Below, one piece after another: positions 19,710-28,217 of a stretch of 64,000 nucleotides of DNA (position 1 is the stretch's first letter; every line of letters starts with the position of its first letter). The position numbers were made by a program, and so were the translations under genes. Under the pieces are notes generated by a model that did not search any database, was not told the origin of the DNA, and saw only the letters and a program-made list of their open reading frames with translations. The stretch is taken from positions 1 to 64,000 of the forward strand of contig JACRNC010000023.1 of NCBI GenBank assembly GCA_016219375.1, given 5' to 3'. This stretch comes from Burkholderiales bacterium (lineage in GTDB: Bacteria; Pseudomonadota; Gammaproteobacteria; Burkholderiales; Burkholderiaceae_C).

Positions 19710-20459
19710 TCAGCGCGAGCCCAGCAGCATGCGGCGCTTTTGCGTGTAGTCGATGTAGCGCTGCAGCGCGCGCTCGTCGGCGCCGCTCAGGCCGGTCATC
19801 TCGCAGCCCAGGCGCACGCCGTGCGAGCCGGGGTTGAGCACGGTGACATGGTGCACCTGCAGGCCCACGTCGAGCTGCGTGTCCACATCCAGCTCGATCT
19901 GGCAGCGTGCGATGCGTACACCCGCGGCCAGCGGGGGCACGTCGCCAGGCAGGAACAGCGCCACGCCGCCCAGGCTGATGTCGAGGATGCGCAGCTCCAG
20001 CTGCATGTCCGGAATGGCCGGGTGGCGCAGCCGCGCCGCCGGCGAGGCCTGCAGCGGCTTGACGCGGTAGCTGGAGCGGCGCTGGAAGCGGTAGAGCTCG
20101 CGCGGGTACTGGGCGTTGAGTGCGGTGTTGTGCCCGCCGCGCACCATCACCAGGCCGTTGAGGTCGAACTGGACCTTGATGCTGTCCAGATAGCCCACGG
20201 CCACGGCCTCGCTCGATTCCAGCAGCGCAGGTACCTGCGGGTCGCTCGGGTCGGCCGAGAAGCACAGGACGCCGCGGTGCGGGTCCACCGTCCACAGCAG
20301 TGTGGTGTAGCTCACGCCGCCCGGGGCCGACAGGGTGACGAAGGCGCTGCTGTCGCACAGCTGCTTGAGCACCGCCTGGATCTCCACGCCGGAGGAGATG
20401 CGGAACTCGTCCAGCGCACCGGGGGCGGCATCGCCCAGCGGCATCGGCAGGGTTTCCAT
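19710..20459 (-). CDS. ycgR: YcgR-type flagellar brake protein (PilZ domain)
   Basis: YcgR binds cyclic-di-GMP and slows the flagellar motor. The 249-residue protein has an N-terminal YcgR domain (about 15-115) and a C-terminal PilZ domain. The c-di-GMP motif RRxxxR is seen in RFQRRSSYRV (124-133), followed by the second motif in ILDISLGG. The ATG at 20459 is preferred; a GTG at 20471 is also in frame. It follows fliT on the same strand after about 60 bases and is probably in the filament operon, which fits its role. Confidence 0.9.
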   Translation of the reverse strand: METLPMPLGDAAPGALDEFRISSGVEIQAVLKQLCDSSAFVTLSAPGGVSYTTLLWTVDPHRGVLCFSADPSDPQVPALLESSEAVAVGYLDSIKVQFDLNGLVMVRGGHNTALNAQYPRELYRFQRRSSYRVKPLQASPAARLRHPAIPDMQLELRILDISLGGVALFLPGDVPPLAAGVRIARCQIELDVDTQLDVGLQVHHVTVLNPGSHGVRLGCEMTGLSGADERALQRYIDYTQKRRMLLGSR

Positions 20460-20520
20460 CGGATCGGGCACGGCGGTCGGGCGGTCAGGGCGCGCCCGGC
20501 TCGGGCGCGTGGGGGATGGC

Positions 20521-20868
20521 TCAGTGGAGCAGGCTGCGTTCCTGGCCGGCCACCATGCGGCTCAGCTCGGCCATCCAGGGCTCGGCCAGGTTGCGGATCT
20601 CGGCATCGTTGACCAGGATGCGCTGCATGATGCGGGTCTTGAGCTGCAGCTCCTGCGGGCCCAGCTGCTGCTGCTGCGCCGCATGCTTGAGCTGCGCGAT
20701 CAGCACCGCGCAGGCGCCTTCGAGCTTGACCACCTTGTCCCAGTCGCCGGTGCGGGCGGCCTCCAGCATGTCGTGGCTGGCCTGCTCGATGGCCTGGTAG
20801 TAGCCCAGCAGGGTGCGGCCCAGTTCCTCGTCGATGGGCGACTCGACCTTGTTCGGCACGGCGCTCAT
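20521..20868 (-). CDS. fliT: Flagellar export chaperone FliT
   Basis: FliT is a small helical chaperone for the filament cap FliD, and in enterics also binds FlhDC. The 115-residue protein is all-helical, with LLGYYQAIEQASHDMLEAARTGDWDKVVKLEGAC at the front, matching the FliT family weakly. Family assignment rests on this pattern, on length and above all on position directly after fliS. The ATG at 20868 overlaps the fliS stop (ATGA). Confidence 0.82.
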   Translation of the reverse strand: MSAVPNKVESPIDEELGRTLLGYYQAIEQASHDMLEAARTGDWDKVVKLEGACAVLIAQLKHAAQQQQLGPQELQLKTRIMQRILVNDAEIRNLAEPWMAELSRMVAGQERSLLH

Positions 20869-21314
20869 GCGGACACCTTCTGGGCTTGCGGCTGCTCGGC
20901 GCCGGCCTGCGGGCCGATGGCGGCCCAGGCTTCGCGCACCGGCTCGATCAGGCCGACGCACTCGACGATGATGGTCTCGTCATTGCGCAGGTTGGCCTGC
21001 GTCAGGCGCAGCGAGACGTAGCGGTAGAGGTCGCGCAGATTGGTGGCCACTTCGCCGCCGGCCTTGGTGTCCAGGCTGGGCAGCAGGCCCTCTTCGACGA
21101 TGCGGATGGCCTGCGTCATGGCGCGGCACTTGATCTCGACCTGGCCGGTCTGCAGCGCGCCGCGGGCGCGGGCCAGGGCTTCGAGCAGGCCGTCGTAGAG
21201 CATGGCCACCAGCCGGTGCGGCGTGGCCGACTCGACGCCGGTCTGCACGCCGACCTGGCGATACAGCCCCGCGGTGGCGGCGGCGCGGCGGGGTTGGAAG
21301 GGGGAGGCGTACAT
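20865..21314 (-). CDS. fliS: Flagellin export chaperone FliS
   Basis: FliS binds flagellin in the cytoplasm and prevents early polymerisation. The 149-residue protein shows the family core: YRQVGVQTGVESATPHRLVAMLYDGLLEALARARGA, KCRAMTQAIRIVEEGLLPSLD, and NLRDLYRYVSLRLTQANLRND. It lies about 100 bases after fliD and overlaps fliT. Confidence 0.95.
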   Translation of the reverse strand: MYASPFQPRRAAATAGLYRQVGVQTGVESATPHRLVAMLYDGLLEALARARGALQTGQVEIKCRAMTQAIRIVEEGLLPSLDTKAGGEVATNLRDLYRYVSLRLTQANLRNDETIIVECVGLIEPVREAWAAIGPQAGAEQPQAQKVSA

Positions 21315-21418
21315 CGCAGGGTCTCGGTGTGCGTTGTGTTGCCAGGGTTATCGACCGGCCTGCCGGCTGACTTGAGACGGGAGATGCACGCCCGCGGGGC
21401 CCTTCTTCCGGTTCAGGT

Positions 21419-22828
21419 TCAGCTGTTGCTCTTGTTGAGCTGGGCCACCATGTTGGTGACGTAGCTCGACAGCGTGTTGAGCTGCGCCATGCTGGTGTCC
21501 AGCGCGGTGTACTGTGCGCGCAGCCGCTTCTCGTAGAGGTCGGCGCGGGTTTCCATCGCGTCGATCTTGTCGGTGTTGCGCTCGATGGTGCTTTTCAGGC
21601 CGTCGGTGCGCGTGCTGATGGCGCCGTCGGTGCCGGTGGCCTGCTTGGCCAGCTGGCGGAAGCGCTCGGCGATGCCGGTGTTGGCGGCATTGCTGTCGTC
21701 CACGTTGCCGAACAGCTTGGCCACGCCGTCGATGTCGGCATTGAGCGCCGTGGTCAGCTTGCTGCTGTCCACGGTCATGGTGCCGTCGGCCTTGATGTCG
21801 ATGCCCACGCTGGACAGGCGCGTGTAGGTGCTGGATGCGCCGCTGGTGCCCGCGGCCAGGTTGCGCAGCTGGCGCATCAGCGTGGTGGCGGTGCTGTCGC
21901 CCTGCAGCGTGCCGGCGGTCTGGGTGTCGGCGTCGTAGGCGGTCTGCGTGCGCAGCTGGGTGATCAGCGAGTTGTAGGCCGACACGAAGCTGTTGATGCT
22001 GTTCGAGATGGTGGTGTTGTCCTGCGACACCGTCACGCTGGCTGCGCTGGTGGTCACCTTGCCTAGGTTCAGCGTCAGGCCGTCGATCACGTTGCTCAGC
22101 GTGTTGGAGTTGGACGTCACGCTGATGCCGTTGATCTTGGCCTGGGCGCTGGCGGCCGTCTGCGTGCGCTTCATCGCGCTGCTGTCGGTGCCGCTCCAGG
22201 CCAGGGCCGACAGGCCGCTGGTGTCGCTGCTGTCGCCGTCGCCGTCGTTGGTCACGCTCAGCGTGAAGGCGTTGTCCGCACCACTGGCGCCGCGGATCAC
22301 CAGCCGCTCGCCGCTGGCGTCGCTGACCACCGAGGCGCTGATGCCCAGGTCCTTGCCGGCCGAGGTGATCTTGGCCGCGATCTTGGCCATGCTGTCCTCG
22401 CTGCTGGTGATGTCCACCTGCAGCGTCTTGGGCGACGTGGCGCCCGCTGCGCCGATCGTGAAATTGAGCGTGCCGGTGCCGCTTACCGTGCCGGTGGAGG
22501 CCAGGAACTGCGCACTGGCCAGCGAGCTCACCTCCACCGCGTAGCTGCCGGCCTTGCTGCCGGTGCCGGTGGTCACGCTCACGGCCGCGCTGTCGGTGGA
22601 CGTGGCGGTGGTGGCGGCGAACGCGGTGCTGGCGGTCAGGTTGGACGCGGTGGTCTGCAGCTGCGAGAACAGGCTCTGCAGCGTGCCCCAGGCCGAGACC
22701 TTGGTCTGCAGCGTGGAGTTGGTGGACTGCAGCGCGGTGATGGGCTGCTTCTCGACCTCCAGCAGGCTGGTGACGAGGCTCTCGGCGTCCAGGCCGCTGC
22801 CGACGCCGAGGGAACTGATGGTGGCCAT
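21419..22828 (-). CDS. fliD: Flagellar filament cap protein FliD
   Basis: FliD forms the cap that folds flagellin at the filament tip. The 469-residue protein has the FliD N-domain (ISSLGVGSGLDAESLVTSLLEVEKQPI) and C-terminal helical domain ending in NTLSSYVTNMVAQLNKSNS. The middle is Ser/Thr/Ala-rich, as is common in FliD. The ATG at 22828 has AAAGG upstream. A near-consensus sigma28 promoter lies 64-90 bases upstream, giving a fliD-fliS-fliT(-ycgR) class-3 operon. Confidence 0.96.
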   Translation of the reverse strand: MATISSLGVGSGLDAESLVTSLLEVEKQPITALQSTNSTLQTKVSAWGTLQSLFSQLQTTASNLTASTAFAATTATSTDSAAVSVTTGTGSKAGSYAVEVSSLASAQFLASTGTVSGTGTLNFTIGAAGATSPKTLQVDITSSEDSMAKIAAKITSAGKDLGISASVVSDASGERLVIRGASGADNAFTLSVTNDGDGDSSDTSGLSALAWSGTDSSAMKRTQTAASAQAKINGISVTSNSNTLSNVIDGLTLNLGKVTTSAASVTVSQDNTTISNSINSFVSAYNSLITQLRTQTAYDADTQTAGTLQGDSTATTLMRQLRNLAAGTSGASSTYTRLSSVGIDIKADGTMTVDSSKLTTALNADIDGVAKLFGNVDDSNAANTGIAERFRQLAKQATGTDGAISTRTDGLKSTIERNTDKIDAMETRADLYEKRLRAQYTALDTSMAQLNTLSSYVTNMVAQLNKSNS

Positions 22829-22851
22829 GATGTGCCTTTCGCGAATACGCC

Positions 22852-22887
22852 AACGTCCAGGTGGGCCCGAAAACCCGCCTGGACGTT
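22852..22887 (-). terminator. Strong hairpin in the fliC-fliD intergenic region
   Basis: Two 14-base arms (22852-22865 and 22874-22887, one G-T pair) enclose an eight-base loop. On the minus strand no U-run follows, so simple rho-independent termination is uncertain. The arms begin almost where a transcript from the sigma28 promoter at 22892-22918 would start, so the hairpin could also protect the 5' end of the fliD mRNA. Confidence 0.55.
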
Positions 22888-22891
22888 CCGT

Positions 22892-22918
22892 CTATCGGCA
22901 GCCTGACGGCTGACTTTA
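22892..22918 (-). promoter_or_regulatory. Sigma28 (FliA) promoter of fliD
   Basis: On the minus strand the sequence reads TAAAGTCA, eleven bases, then GCCGATAG. The FliA consensus is TAAAGTTT-N11-GCCGATAA, so 13 of 16 positions match with the exact spacing. It lies between fliC (downstream flagellin gene) and fliD. Confidence 0.9.
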
Positions 22919-22948
22919 GGGCCGGGCCTGTGGCAAGCGGCCCTGCGA

Positions 22949-23899
22949 TCAGCCCTGCAGCAGCTGCAGCACCTGCTGCGGCAGCTGGTTGGCCTGGGCC
23001 ACCATCGCCGTGCCGGCCTGCTGCAGGATCTGCGCGCGTGACAAGTTGGCGGTTTCCGCCGCGAAGTCCGCATCCATGATCCGGCCGCGGGCGGCGGACT
23101 GGTTCTCCACGTTGACCTGCAGGTTGGAGATCACCGCCTCGAAGCGGTTCTGCGCCGCACCGAAGTTGGCCCGCTTGTCGTTGATGATGTCCAGCGCCTT
23201 GTCAATGGCGTTGATGGCATCGTCGATCTGGCTGGTGCCCGCGGCAACCGTGCCGCCGGTCTGCAGGCCGCCGATGGCCACGCCGTTGGTGCCGTCCCAC
23301 AGGCCGGTCACGGTGGCCAGCAGGTCCACCTCGGCGGAGGCCCCGCCGGAGTTCACCGCGCTGACGGCCGCAGCCGCGCCGATGGTGCTGCCGCCGCCCA
23401 GCACCGAGCCGTTGATGTCGATGCGGTCTTCGGCGCTGGTGTTGGCGCCCACCTGGAAGGACAGCGTCGTCGCCGCGTCGCTGGCGAAGATGGTCTGGCC
23501 GTTGAACTTGGTGCCGTCGATAGTGCGCGAGATCTCTTCCTGCAGCTGCTTGAATTCCTTCTGCAGGTTCTCGCGGTCGCCGGCGCTGTTGGTGGCGTTG
23601 CGCGACTGCACCGCCAGCTCGCGCATGCGCTGCAGGTTGTCGCCGATCTTGCCCAGCGCGCCTTCGGCCGTCTGCGAGTAGGAGATCGCGTCGTTGGCAT
23701 TGCGGATGGCCACCGTCATGCCGCGCACCTGGGTGTTCATGCGCTCGGCGATGGCCAGACCGGCCGCATCATCCTTGGCCGAGTTCACGCGCAGGCCCGA
23801 GGACAGGCGCTGCATCGAGGTGGCCAGCGAAGTCTGCGAGGCGTTGAGGTTGCGCTGAGAGTTCAGCGAGACGATGTTGGTGTTGATGGTCTGGGGCAT
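22949..23899 (-). CDS. fliC: Flagellin (second copy, adjacent to fliD)
   Basis: This 316-residue flagellin has complete D0/D1 ends: INTNIVSLNSQRNLNASQ, the MQRLSSGLRVNSAKDDAAG stretch, LQRMRELAVQSRNATNS, and the C-terminal NLSRAQILQQAGTAMVAQANQLPQQVL. The central variable part is short (about 90 residues). It is very similar to the flagellin upstream, pointing to tandem duplication. A good Shine-Dalgarno (AGGAG) precedes the ATG, but I found no convincing sigma28 promoter in the gap between the two flagellin genes, which holds a terminator instead. Confidence 0.97.
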   Translation of the reverse strand: MPQTINTNIVSLNSQRNLNASQTSLATSMQRLSSGLRVNSAKDDAAGLAIAERMNTQVRGMTVAIRNANDAISYSQTAEGALGKIGDNLQRMRELAVQSRNATNSAGDRENLQKEFKQLQEEISRTIDGTKFNGQTIFASDAATTLSFQVGANTSAEDRIDINGSVLGGGSTIGAAAAVSAVNSGGASAEVDLLATVTGLWDGTNGVAIGGLQTGGTVAAGTSQIDDAINAIDKALDIINDKRANFGAAQNRFEAVISNLQVNVENQSAARGRIMDADFAAETANLSRAQILQQAGTAMVAQANQLPQQVLQLLQG

Positions 23900-24078
23900 G
23901 GTGCACTCCTAACGGTTTTCATGACGCCCGGCGGCGCTGCCGGACCCGTCCGGCGCAGGCCTTGCGCGCCATGAAAGGAAGCTTCGACCTGTAGGCTGCA
24001 TTCTGGGCAGCCGCCAGGGCGGGCTAAGCGAGGATGTGCGGGGCAAAACGCCCGCTAATCCGGTCAGGAGCGACCATG

Positions 24079-24103
24079 AAAAAGGCCGCCCGAAGGCGGC
24101 CTT
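24079..24103 (-). terminator. Rho-independent terminator after the first flagellin gene
   Basis: On the minus strand AAGGCCGCC, a TTCG tetraloop and GGCGGCCTT form a nine-base stem, followed by a T run. It sits just after the stop codon of the flagellin at 24127-25074 and should separate it from the next flagellin gene. Confidence 0.92.
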
Positions 24104-24126
24104 GAGGGCAGTGCGCTGACCGGGGA

Positions 24127-25074
24127 TCAGTTCAGCAGCGACAGCACCTGCTGCGGCAGCGAGTTGGCCTGGGCCACCATCGCCGTGCCGGCCTGCTGCA
24201 GGATCTGCGCACGGGACAGGTTGGCCGTCTCCGAGGCGAAGTCCGCATCCATGATCCGGCCGCGGGCGGCGGACTGGTTCTCGATGTTGGTCTGCAGGTT
24301 GGAGATCACGGCGTCGAAGCGGTTCTGCGAGGCACCGAAGGACGCGCGCTTGTCGTTGATCAGGTCCAGGGCCTTGTCGATGGCGTTGATGGCGTCGTCG
24401 ATCTGGCTGGTGCCGGCCACGGCCGTGCCGGCCGAGGCGCCGCCGCCGATGGCGATGCCGTTGGTGCCGTCCCAGCCGCCGAACACGGTGGCCATCAGGT
24501 TGGCTTCATCGGTGCTGTCGCCGCCGGACATGGCGCTGACCGCCGCTGCCGCGCCCATCGCGCTGCCGCCGCCCAGCACGGCGCCGGCGATGTCGATGCG
24601 GTCCTGCTCGCTGGTGCCCGCGCCGACCTGGAAGGACAGCGTGCTGGCCGCGCCGGATGCGAACAGCGCGGTACCGTTGAACTTGGTGCCGTCGACCGTG
24701 CGCTGGATTTCTTCCTGCAGCTGCTTGAATTCCTTCTGCAGGTTGGCGCGGTCGCCGGCGCTGTTGGTGGCGTTGCGCGACTGCACGGCCAGCTCACGCA
24801 TGCGCTGCAGGTTGTCGCCGATCTTGCCCAGCGCGCCTTCAGCCGTCTGCGACAACGAGATCGCGTCGTTGGCATTGCGCACCGCGACGTTCATGCCCTT
24901 GACCTGGGCGTTCATGCGCTCGGCGATCGCCAGGCCGGCGGCATCGTCCTTGGCCGAGTTCACGCGCAGGCCGGAGGACAGGCGCTGCATGGACGTGGCC
25001 AGCGAGGTCTGCGAGGTCGAGAGGTTGCGCTGAGAGTTCAGCGAAATGATGTTGGTATTGACCGATTGGGACAT
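24127..25074 (-). CDS. fliC: Flagellin (first copy, with own promoter and terminator)
   Basis: This 315-residue flagellin has the conserved N-terminal SVNTNIISLNSQRNLSTSQ, the SSGLRVNSAKDDAAGLAIAE core, the LQRMRELAVQSRNATNS segment of D1, and the C-terminal helix ending PQQVLSLLN. The middle (about 140-225) is Gly/Ser/Thr-rich, short, and offers Ser/Thr acceptors for O-glycosylation. AGGAG precedes the ATG. A candidate sigma28 promoter lies about 185 bases upstream, giving a long leader. The neighbouring OGT-like gene is divergent. Confidence 0.97.
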   Translation of the reverse strand: MSQSVNTNIISLNSQRNLSTSQTSLATSMQRLSSGLRVNSAKDDAAGLAIAERMNAQVKGMNVAVRNANDAISLSQTAEGALGKIGDNLQRMRELAVQSRNATNSAGDRANLQKEFKQLQEEIQRTVDGTKFNGTALFASGAASTLSFQVGAGTSEQDRIDIAGAVLGGGSAMGAAAAVSAMSGGDSTDEANLMATVFGGWDGTNGIAIGGGASAGTAVAGTSQIDDAINAIDKALDLINDKRASFGASQNRFDAVISNLQTNIENQSAARGRIMDADFASETANLSRAQILQQAGTAMVAQANSLPQQVLSLLN

Positions 25075-25257
25075 GGCTTACTCCTGTTGGCCCTTGAACT
25101 AACCCGGCGATTGGCGCCGGCAAAAAACCCTGGTTGCGGCGGCTTGGCCACCGCGCGCTTCTTGCCCGACGCTGGCTGCCGCAGGTTCTTCTCTTGTCTG
25201 AACCGCTTAGGCCGTCTGACCGGACCACGAACCTTTGTGCAAGACCCGTTGCTGGGC

Positions 25258-25285
25258 TTATCGGTGCGGCAAGAGCGGGACTTGA
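25258..25285 (-). promoter_or_regulatory. Candidate sigma28 promoter of the first flagellin gene
   Basis: On the minus strand TCAAGTCC, twelve bases, then ACCGATAA resembles the FliA consensus, with a strong -10 half, a weaker -35 half and one extra base of spacing. It is the best match in the 377-base gap 25075-25451 between the flagellin and the divergent OGT-like gene. I saw no coding sequence or other clear element in that gap. Confidence 0.6.
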
Positions 25286-25451
25286 GTGATTTATTTCGCT
25301 TCAGCCACAGGTAAGGACTTGCGCGGAAAGAGAGAAGCGGTGCCTTTTCGGCTCACTTGCCTCCTTACTTGAGGGCACCCCACTTCTAGACTGCCTGCAC
25401 GGGTTGGAGCAGCGCGAGGTCTCGCGCCGCGGCCCCGCAAACCACGCAGCC

Positions 25452-27383
25452 ATGTCCTCAGCGCAGTCTCCCGTCCAAGACCGCAACCAACACCGCGCCC
25501 GCCAGAGCTGGCAGGAGGGCCGCGACCTGGCCCGCAAGGGCAAGTGGGAGCAGGCGGCCAAGGCCTTCCGCGCCGCCGCGGCGCTGGCGCCCCACGACGC
25601 GCTGTATGTGCTCAACGAGGCGCAGGCCTTGGCCTCGGCCGGCCGCAATGAAGAAGCGCTGGCCTGCGCCCGCCGTGCGGTGGAGATGGAGCCGGCCAGC
25701 GAGCTGGCCCGCCTGATGGTGGCCCGCCAGCACCTGCAGCGGCATGAGTTCGCCGATGCGATCGACTGCCTCACCGCGCTGCCGGCGGCCACGCCGCGCG
25801 GGCGCGAGTACTGGGAGCAGCTCGGCCTGGCACGCCAGCACGCCGGCCAGCACCAGGAGGCCATCGACGCCTTCATGCAGGCGCTGTCGCACAAGCTCGA
25901 CGAGGGCCCCACGCACTTCCGCCTGGGCCTGTCCTTCTATGAGCTGCACCTCAAGGAAGAGGCGGCCGAATGCTTCCGCACGGCGCTGCTGCTGGGCGTG
26001 GGCACGCAGGAGCTGCACCTGCGCGGCATGCTGGCCTTTGCCGAGCGCGAGAACTGCCGCTGGGACCACGTGCGCGAGGAGCAGGCACGCATCGACGAGA
26101 TCCTGGCCCGCCTGCCCGACAACGCCGCGGTGATGACCACGCCGTTCGCTCACCTGTCGCTGGCCGACGACCCGCTGGCCCAGCTCAAGGTGGGCCGGGC
26201 CTTCGCGCACACCTTTGCCGGCGTGCCGCAGCTCAAGTGGCGGCAGGAGCCGCTGGCCGGCCGCCGCATCCGCATCGGCTATGTGTCGGGCGACTTCTAC
26301 CAGCACGCCACCGCGGTGCTGATGGCCGAGATGCTGGAGCGGCGCGACGCCGGCCGCTTCGAGGTGTTCCTCTACTCGCACGGCAAGGATGACCGCTCGC
26401 CGATGCGCCAGCGCATCATCAATGCCGCCGACCACTTCATCGAGGTGGCCGGGCTGGACGACACGCGCGCCGCGCAGCGCATCTGCGACGACGGCATCGA
26501 CATCCTGGTGGACCTCAAGGGCTACACGGCGGGCAACCGCATCGGCATCTTCGCCCGCCGCCCGGCGCCGCTGCAGGTGTCCTTCCTGGGCTTCCCCGGC
26601 ACCACGGGCGCGAGCTTCCTCGACTACGTGGTCGGCGACCCCACGGTCACGCCGCTGGCGCATGCCGCGCACTACACCGAGAAGATCGCCCAGATGCCGG
26701 TGTGCTACCAGCCCAATGACCGCCAGCGCCCGCTGCCGCTGCCCACGCCGCGCGAGCTGTGCGACCTGCCGCGCGACGCGCTGGTGCTGTGCGGCTTCAA
26801 CCAGGCCTACAAGATCTCGCCCGAGGTGCTGGACGTCTGGTGCGGCCTGCTGCGCGATCTGCCGCAGGCCGTGCTGTGGCTGCTGGACTGGCATCCCCAG
26901 GCCCGGCCCAACCTGACGCGCGAGCTGCAGGCCCGCGGCATCGCGGATGAGCGCGTGATCTGGGCGCCCAAGATGACCCTGGCCGACCACATCACCCGCC
27001 TGGCGCGGGCCGACATCTTCCTGGACGCCTGGCCCTACAACGCCCACACCACCGCCAGCGATGCGCTGTGGGCCGGCGTGCCGGTGGTCACCTTCACCGG
27101 GCAGAGCTTCGCCTCGCGCGTGGCCTCAAGCCTGGTGGCCGCAGCCGGCGTGCCCGAGCTGGCCTGCGCCGACCTGGACGGCTATCGCCAGCGGGTACTG
27201 GAGCTGGCCGCCGATCCGGCGCGCCGGCGCGAGCTCAGCGAGCGCCTGATCGCCAACCGCCAGACCGCGCCGCTGTTCGACGGCGAGCGCTACGCCCGCG
27301 ACTTCGAGGCGCTGCTGCTGCGCATGCTGGATCGTCAGCAGCAGGGCTTGCCGGCCGATCACCTGCCCGCGCAGGCGCACTGA
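25452..27383 (+). CDS. OGT/SPINDLY-family glycosyltransferase with TPR domain
   Basis: This 643-residue protein has an N-terminal TPR superhelix (about 15-210) and a C-terminal GT41 catalytic region. Family blocks are clear: IRIGYVSGDFYQHAT, SFLGFPGTTGASFLDYVVGD, LCGFNQAYKISPEVLDVW (the lysine contacts UDP), and IFLDAWPYNAHTTASDALW followed by GVPVVTF and SRVASSLV. GT41 enzymes put GlcNAc (or fucose) on Ser/Thr of proteins. Lying next to two flagellin genes, flagellin is the likely target; that is inference. ATG 25452 is preferred to an in-frame TTG at 25404. Three further glycan genes follow on the same strand. Confidence 0.92.
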   Translation: MSSAQSPVQDRNQHRARQSWQEGRDLARKGKWEQAAKAFRAAAALAPHDALYVLNEAQALASAGRNEEALACARRAVEMEPASELARLMVARQHLQRHEFADAIDCLTALPAATPRGREYWEQLGLARQHAGQHQEAIDAFMQALSHKLDEGPTHFRLGLSFYELHLKEEAAECFRTALLLGVGTQELHLRGMLAFAERENCRWDHVREEQARIDEILARLPDNAAVMTTPFAHLSLADDPLAQLKVGRAFAHTFAGVPQLKWRQEPLAGRRIRIGYVSGDFYQHATAVLMAEMLERRDAGRFEVFLYSHGKDDRSPMRQRIINAADHFIEVAGLDDTRAAQRICDDGIDILVDLKGYTAGNRIGIFARRPAPLQVSFLGFPGTTGASFLDYVVGDPTVTPLAHAAHYTEKIAQMPVCYQPNDRQRPLPLPTPRELCDLPRDALVLCGFNQAYKISPEVLDVWCGLLRDLPQAVLWLLDWHPQARPNLTRELQARGIADERVIWAPKMTLADHITRLARADIFLDAWPYNAHTTASDALWAGVPVVTFTGQSFASRVASSLVAAAGVPELACADLDGYRQRVLELAADPARRRELSERLIANRQTAPLFDGERYARDFEALLLRMLDRQQQGLPADHLPAQAH

Positions 27384-27420
27384 GCCCGCGAACCCACCGA
27401 GCCGACCCGGAGCCGTAGAC

Positions 27421-28182
27421 ATGAGCCGTGTGCAGCGCCTGGCCTCGCGTGTCGTCGTGGTCACGCCCTACTACCAGGAGCCGCGCGACTGGCTGCAGCG
27501 CTGCATCGACAGCGTGCGCGGCCAGACCGTGGCCTGCGAGCACATCGTGGTCGCCGACGGCCATGCGCAGGACTGGGTGGACGGCGCCGGCGTGCGCCAC
27601 ATCCGGCTGGACCGCAGCCACGGCGACTACGGCAACACGCCGCGCGCCATCGGCGCCCTGCTGGCGGTCAGCGAGGGCGCCACCGCCATCGCCTTCCTGG
27701 ACGGCGACAACTGGTACGAGCCGGATCACATCCAGGCCTGTCTGGAGGCCGCGGCCGAGCACGAGGCCACCGACTACGTGGGCAGCTACCGCCACCTGGT
27801 GCGCGCCGACGGCAGCCGGCTGCCGGTGGAGTCCACCGAGGACATCGGCGGCAAGCACATCGACACCAACTGCTTCGTGCTGCTGCCCGGCGCCTATCAC
27901 GCCGTGGCCCGCTGGGCCACGATGCCGCGGCCGATGGCGCTGTATGGCGACCGCATCTTCCTGGCCGGCCTGAACCGCGAGGGCCTCAAGGGCATGCACA
28001 CCGGCCGCAAGACGGTCAACTACCTCTGCACCTGGCAAAGCTTCTTCCACGCCGCTGGCGAGACGCCGCCGCCCTATGCCAAGCCGTCGCTCAGCCCCGA
28101 GGGCATGCAGCGCTGGGTCAAGGGCCTGTCGCCGCGCGAGCAGCAAGTGGCCTCACGGCTGGCGGCAGTGCGGGTGGCGTGA
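27421..28182 (+). CDS. Family-2 glycosyltransferase
   Basis: The 253-residue protein has a GT-A fold. The N-terminal VVVVTPYYQEPRDWLQRCIDSVRGQ and IVVADG are nucleotide-sugar binding blocks, and IAFLDGDNWYEPDHI holds the acidic metal-binding motif. No membrane helix is seen, so it is a soluble cytoplasmic enzyme. It starts 37 bases after the OGT-like gene and its stop is near or overlapping the next gene. It may extend a protein-bound sugar set by the OGT-like enzyme. Confidence 0.88.
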   Translation: MSRVQRLASRVVVVTPYYQEPRDWLQRCIDSVRGQTVACEHIVVADGHAQDWVDGAGVRHIRLDRSHGDYGNTPRAIGALLAVSEGATAIAFLDGDNWYEPDHIQACLEAAAEHEATDYVGSYRHLVRADGSRLPVESTEDIGGKHIDTNCFVLLPGAYHAVARWATMPRPMALYGDRIFLAGLNREGLKGMHTGRKTVNYLCTWQSFFHAAGETPPPYAKPSLSPEGMQRWVKGLSPREQQVASRLAAVRVA

Positions 28183-28217
28183 CGCCGCTCGCGATTCCGA
28201 CACGACAGAGCACCGAC

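Noticed and set aside
23900-24078. Sigma28 promoter for the second flagellin (GCCCAGAA on the minus strand)
   Set aside because: The -10 half matches at only 6 of 8 places and the -35 at the right distance does not resemble TAAA; kept only as a remark.
28179-28217. GTG at 28179 as the certain start of the DDD-motif glycosyltransferase
   Set aside because: The stop/start overlap is attractive, but the first 13 residues add nothing recognisable; ATG 28218 was listed and the GTG kept as an alternative.
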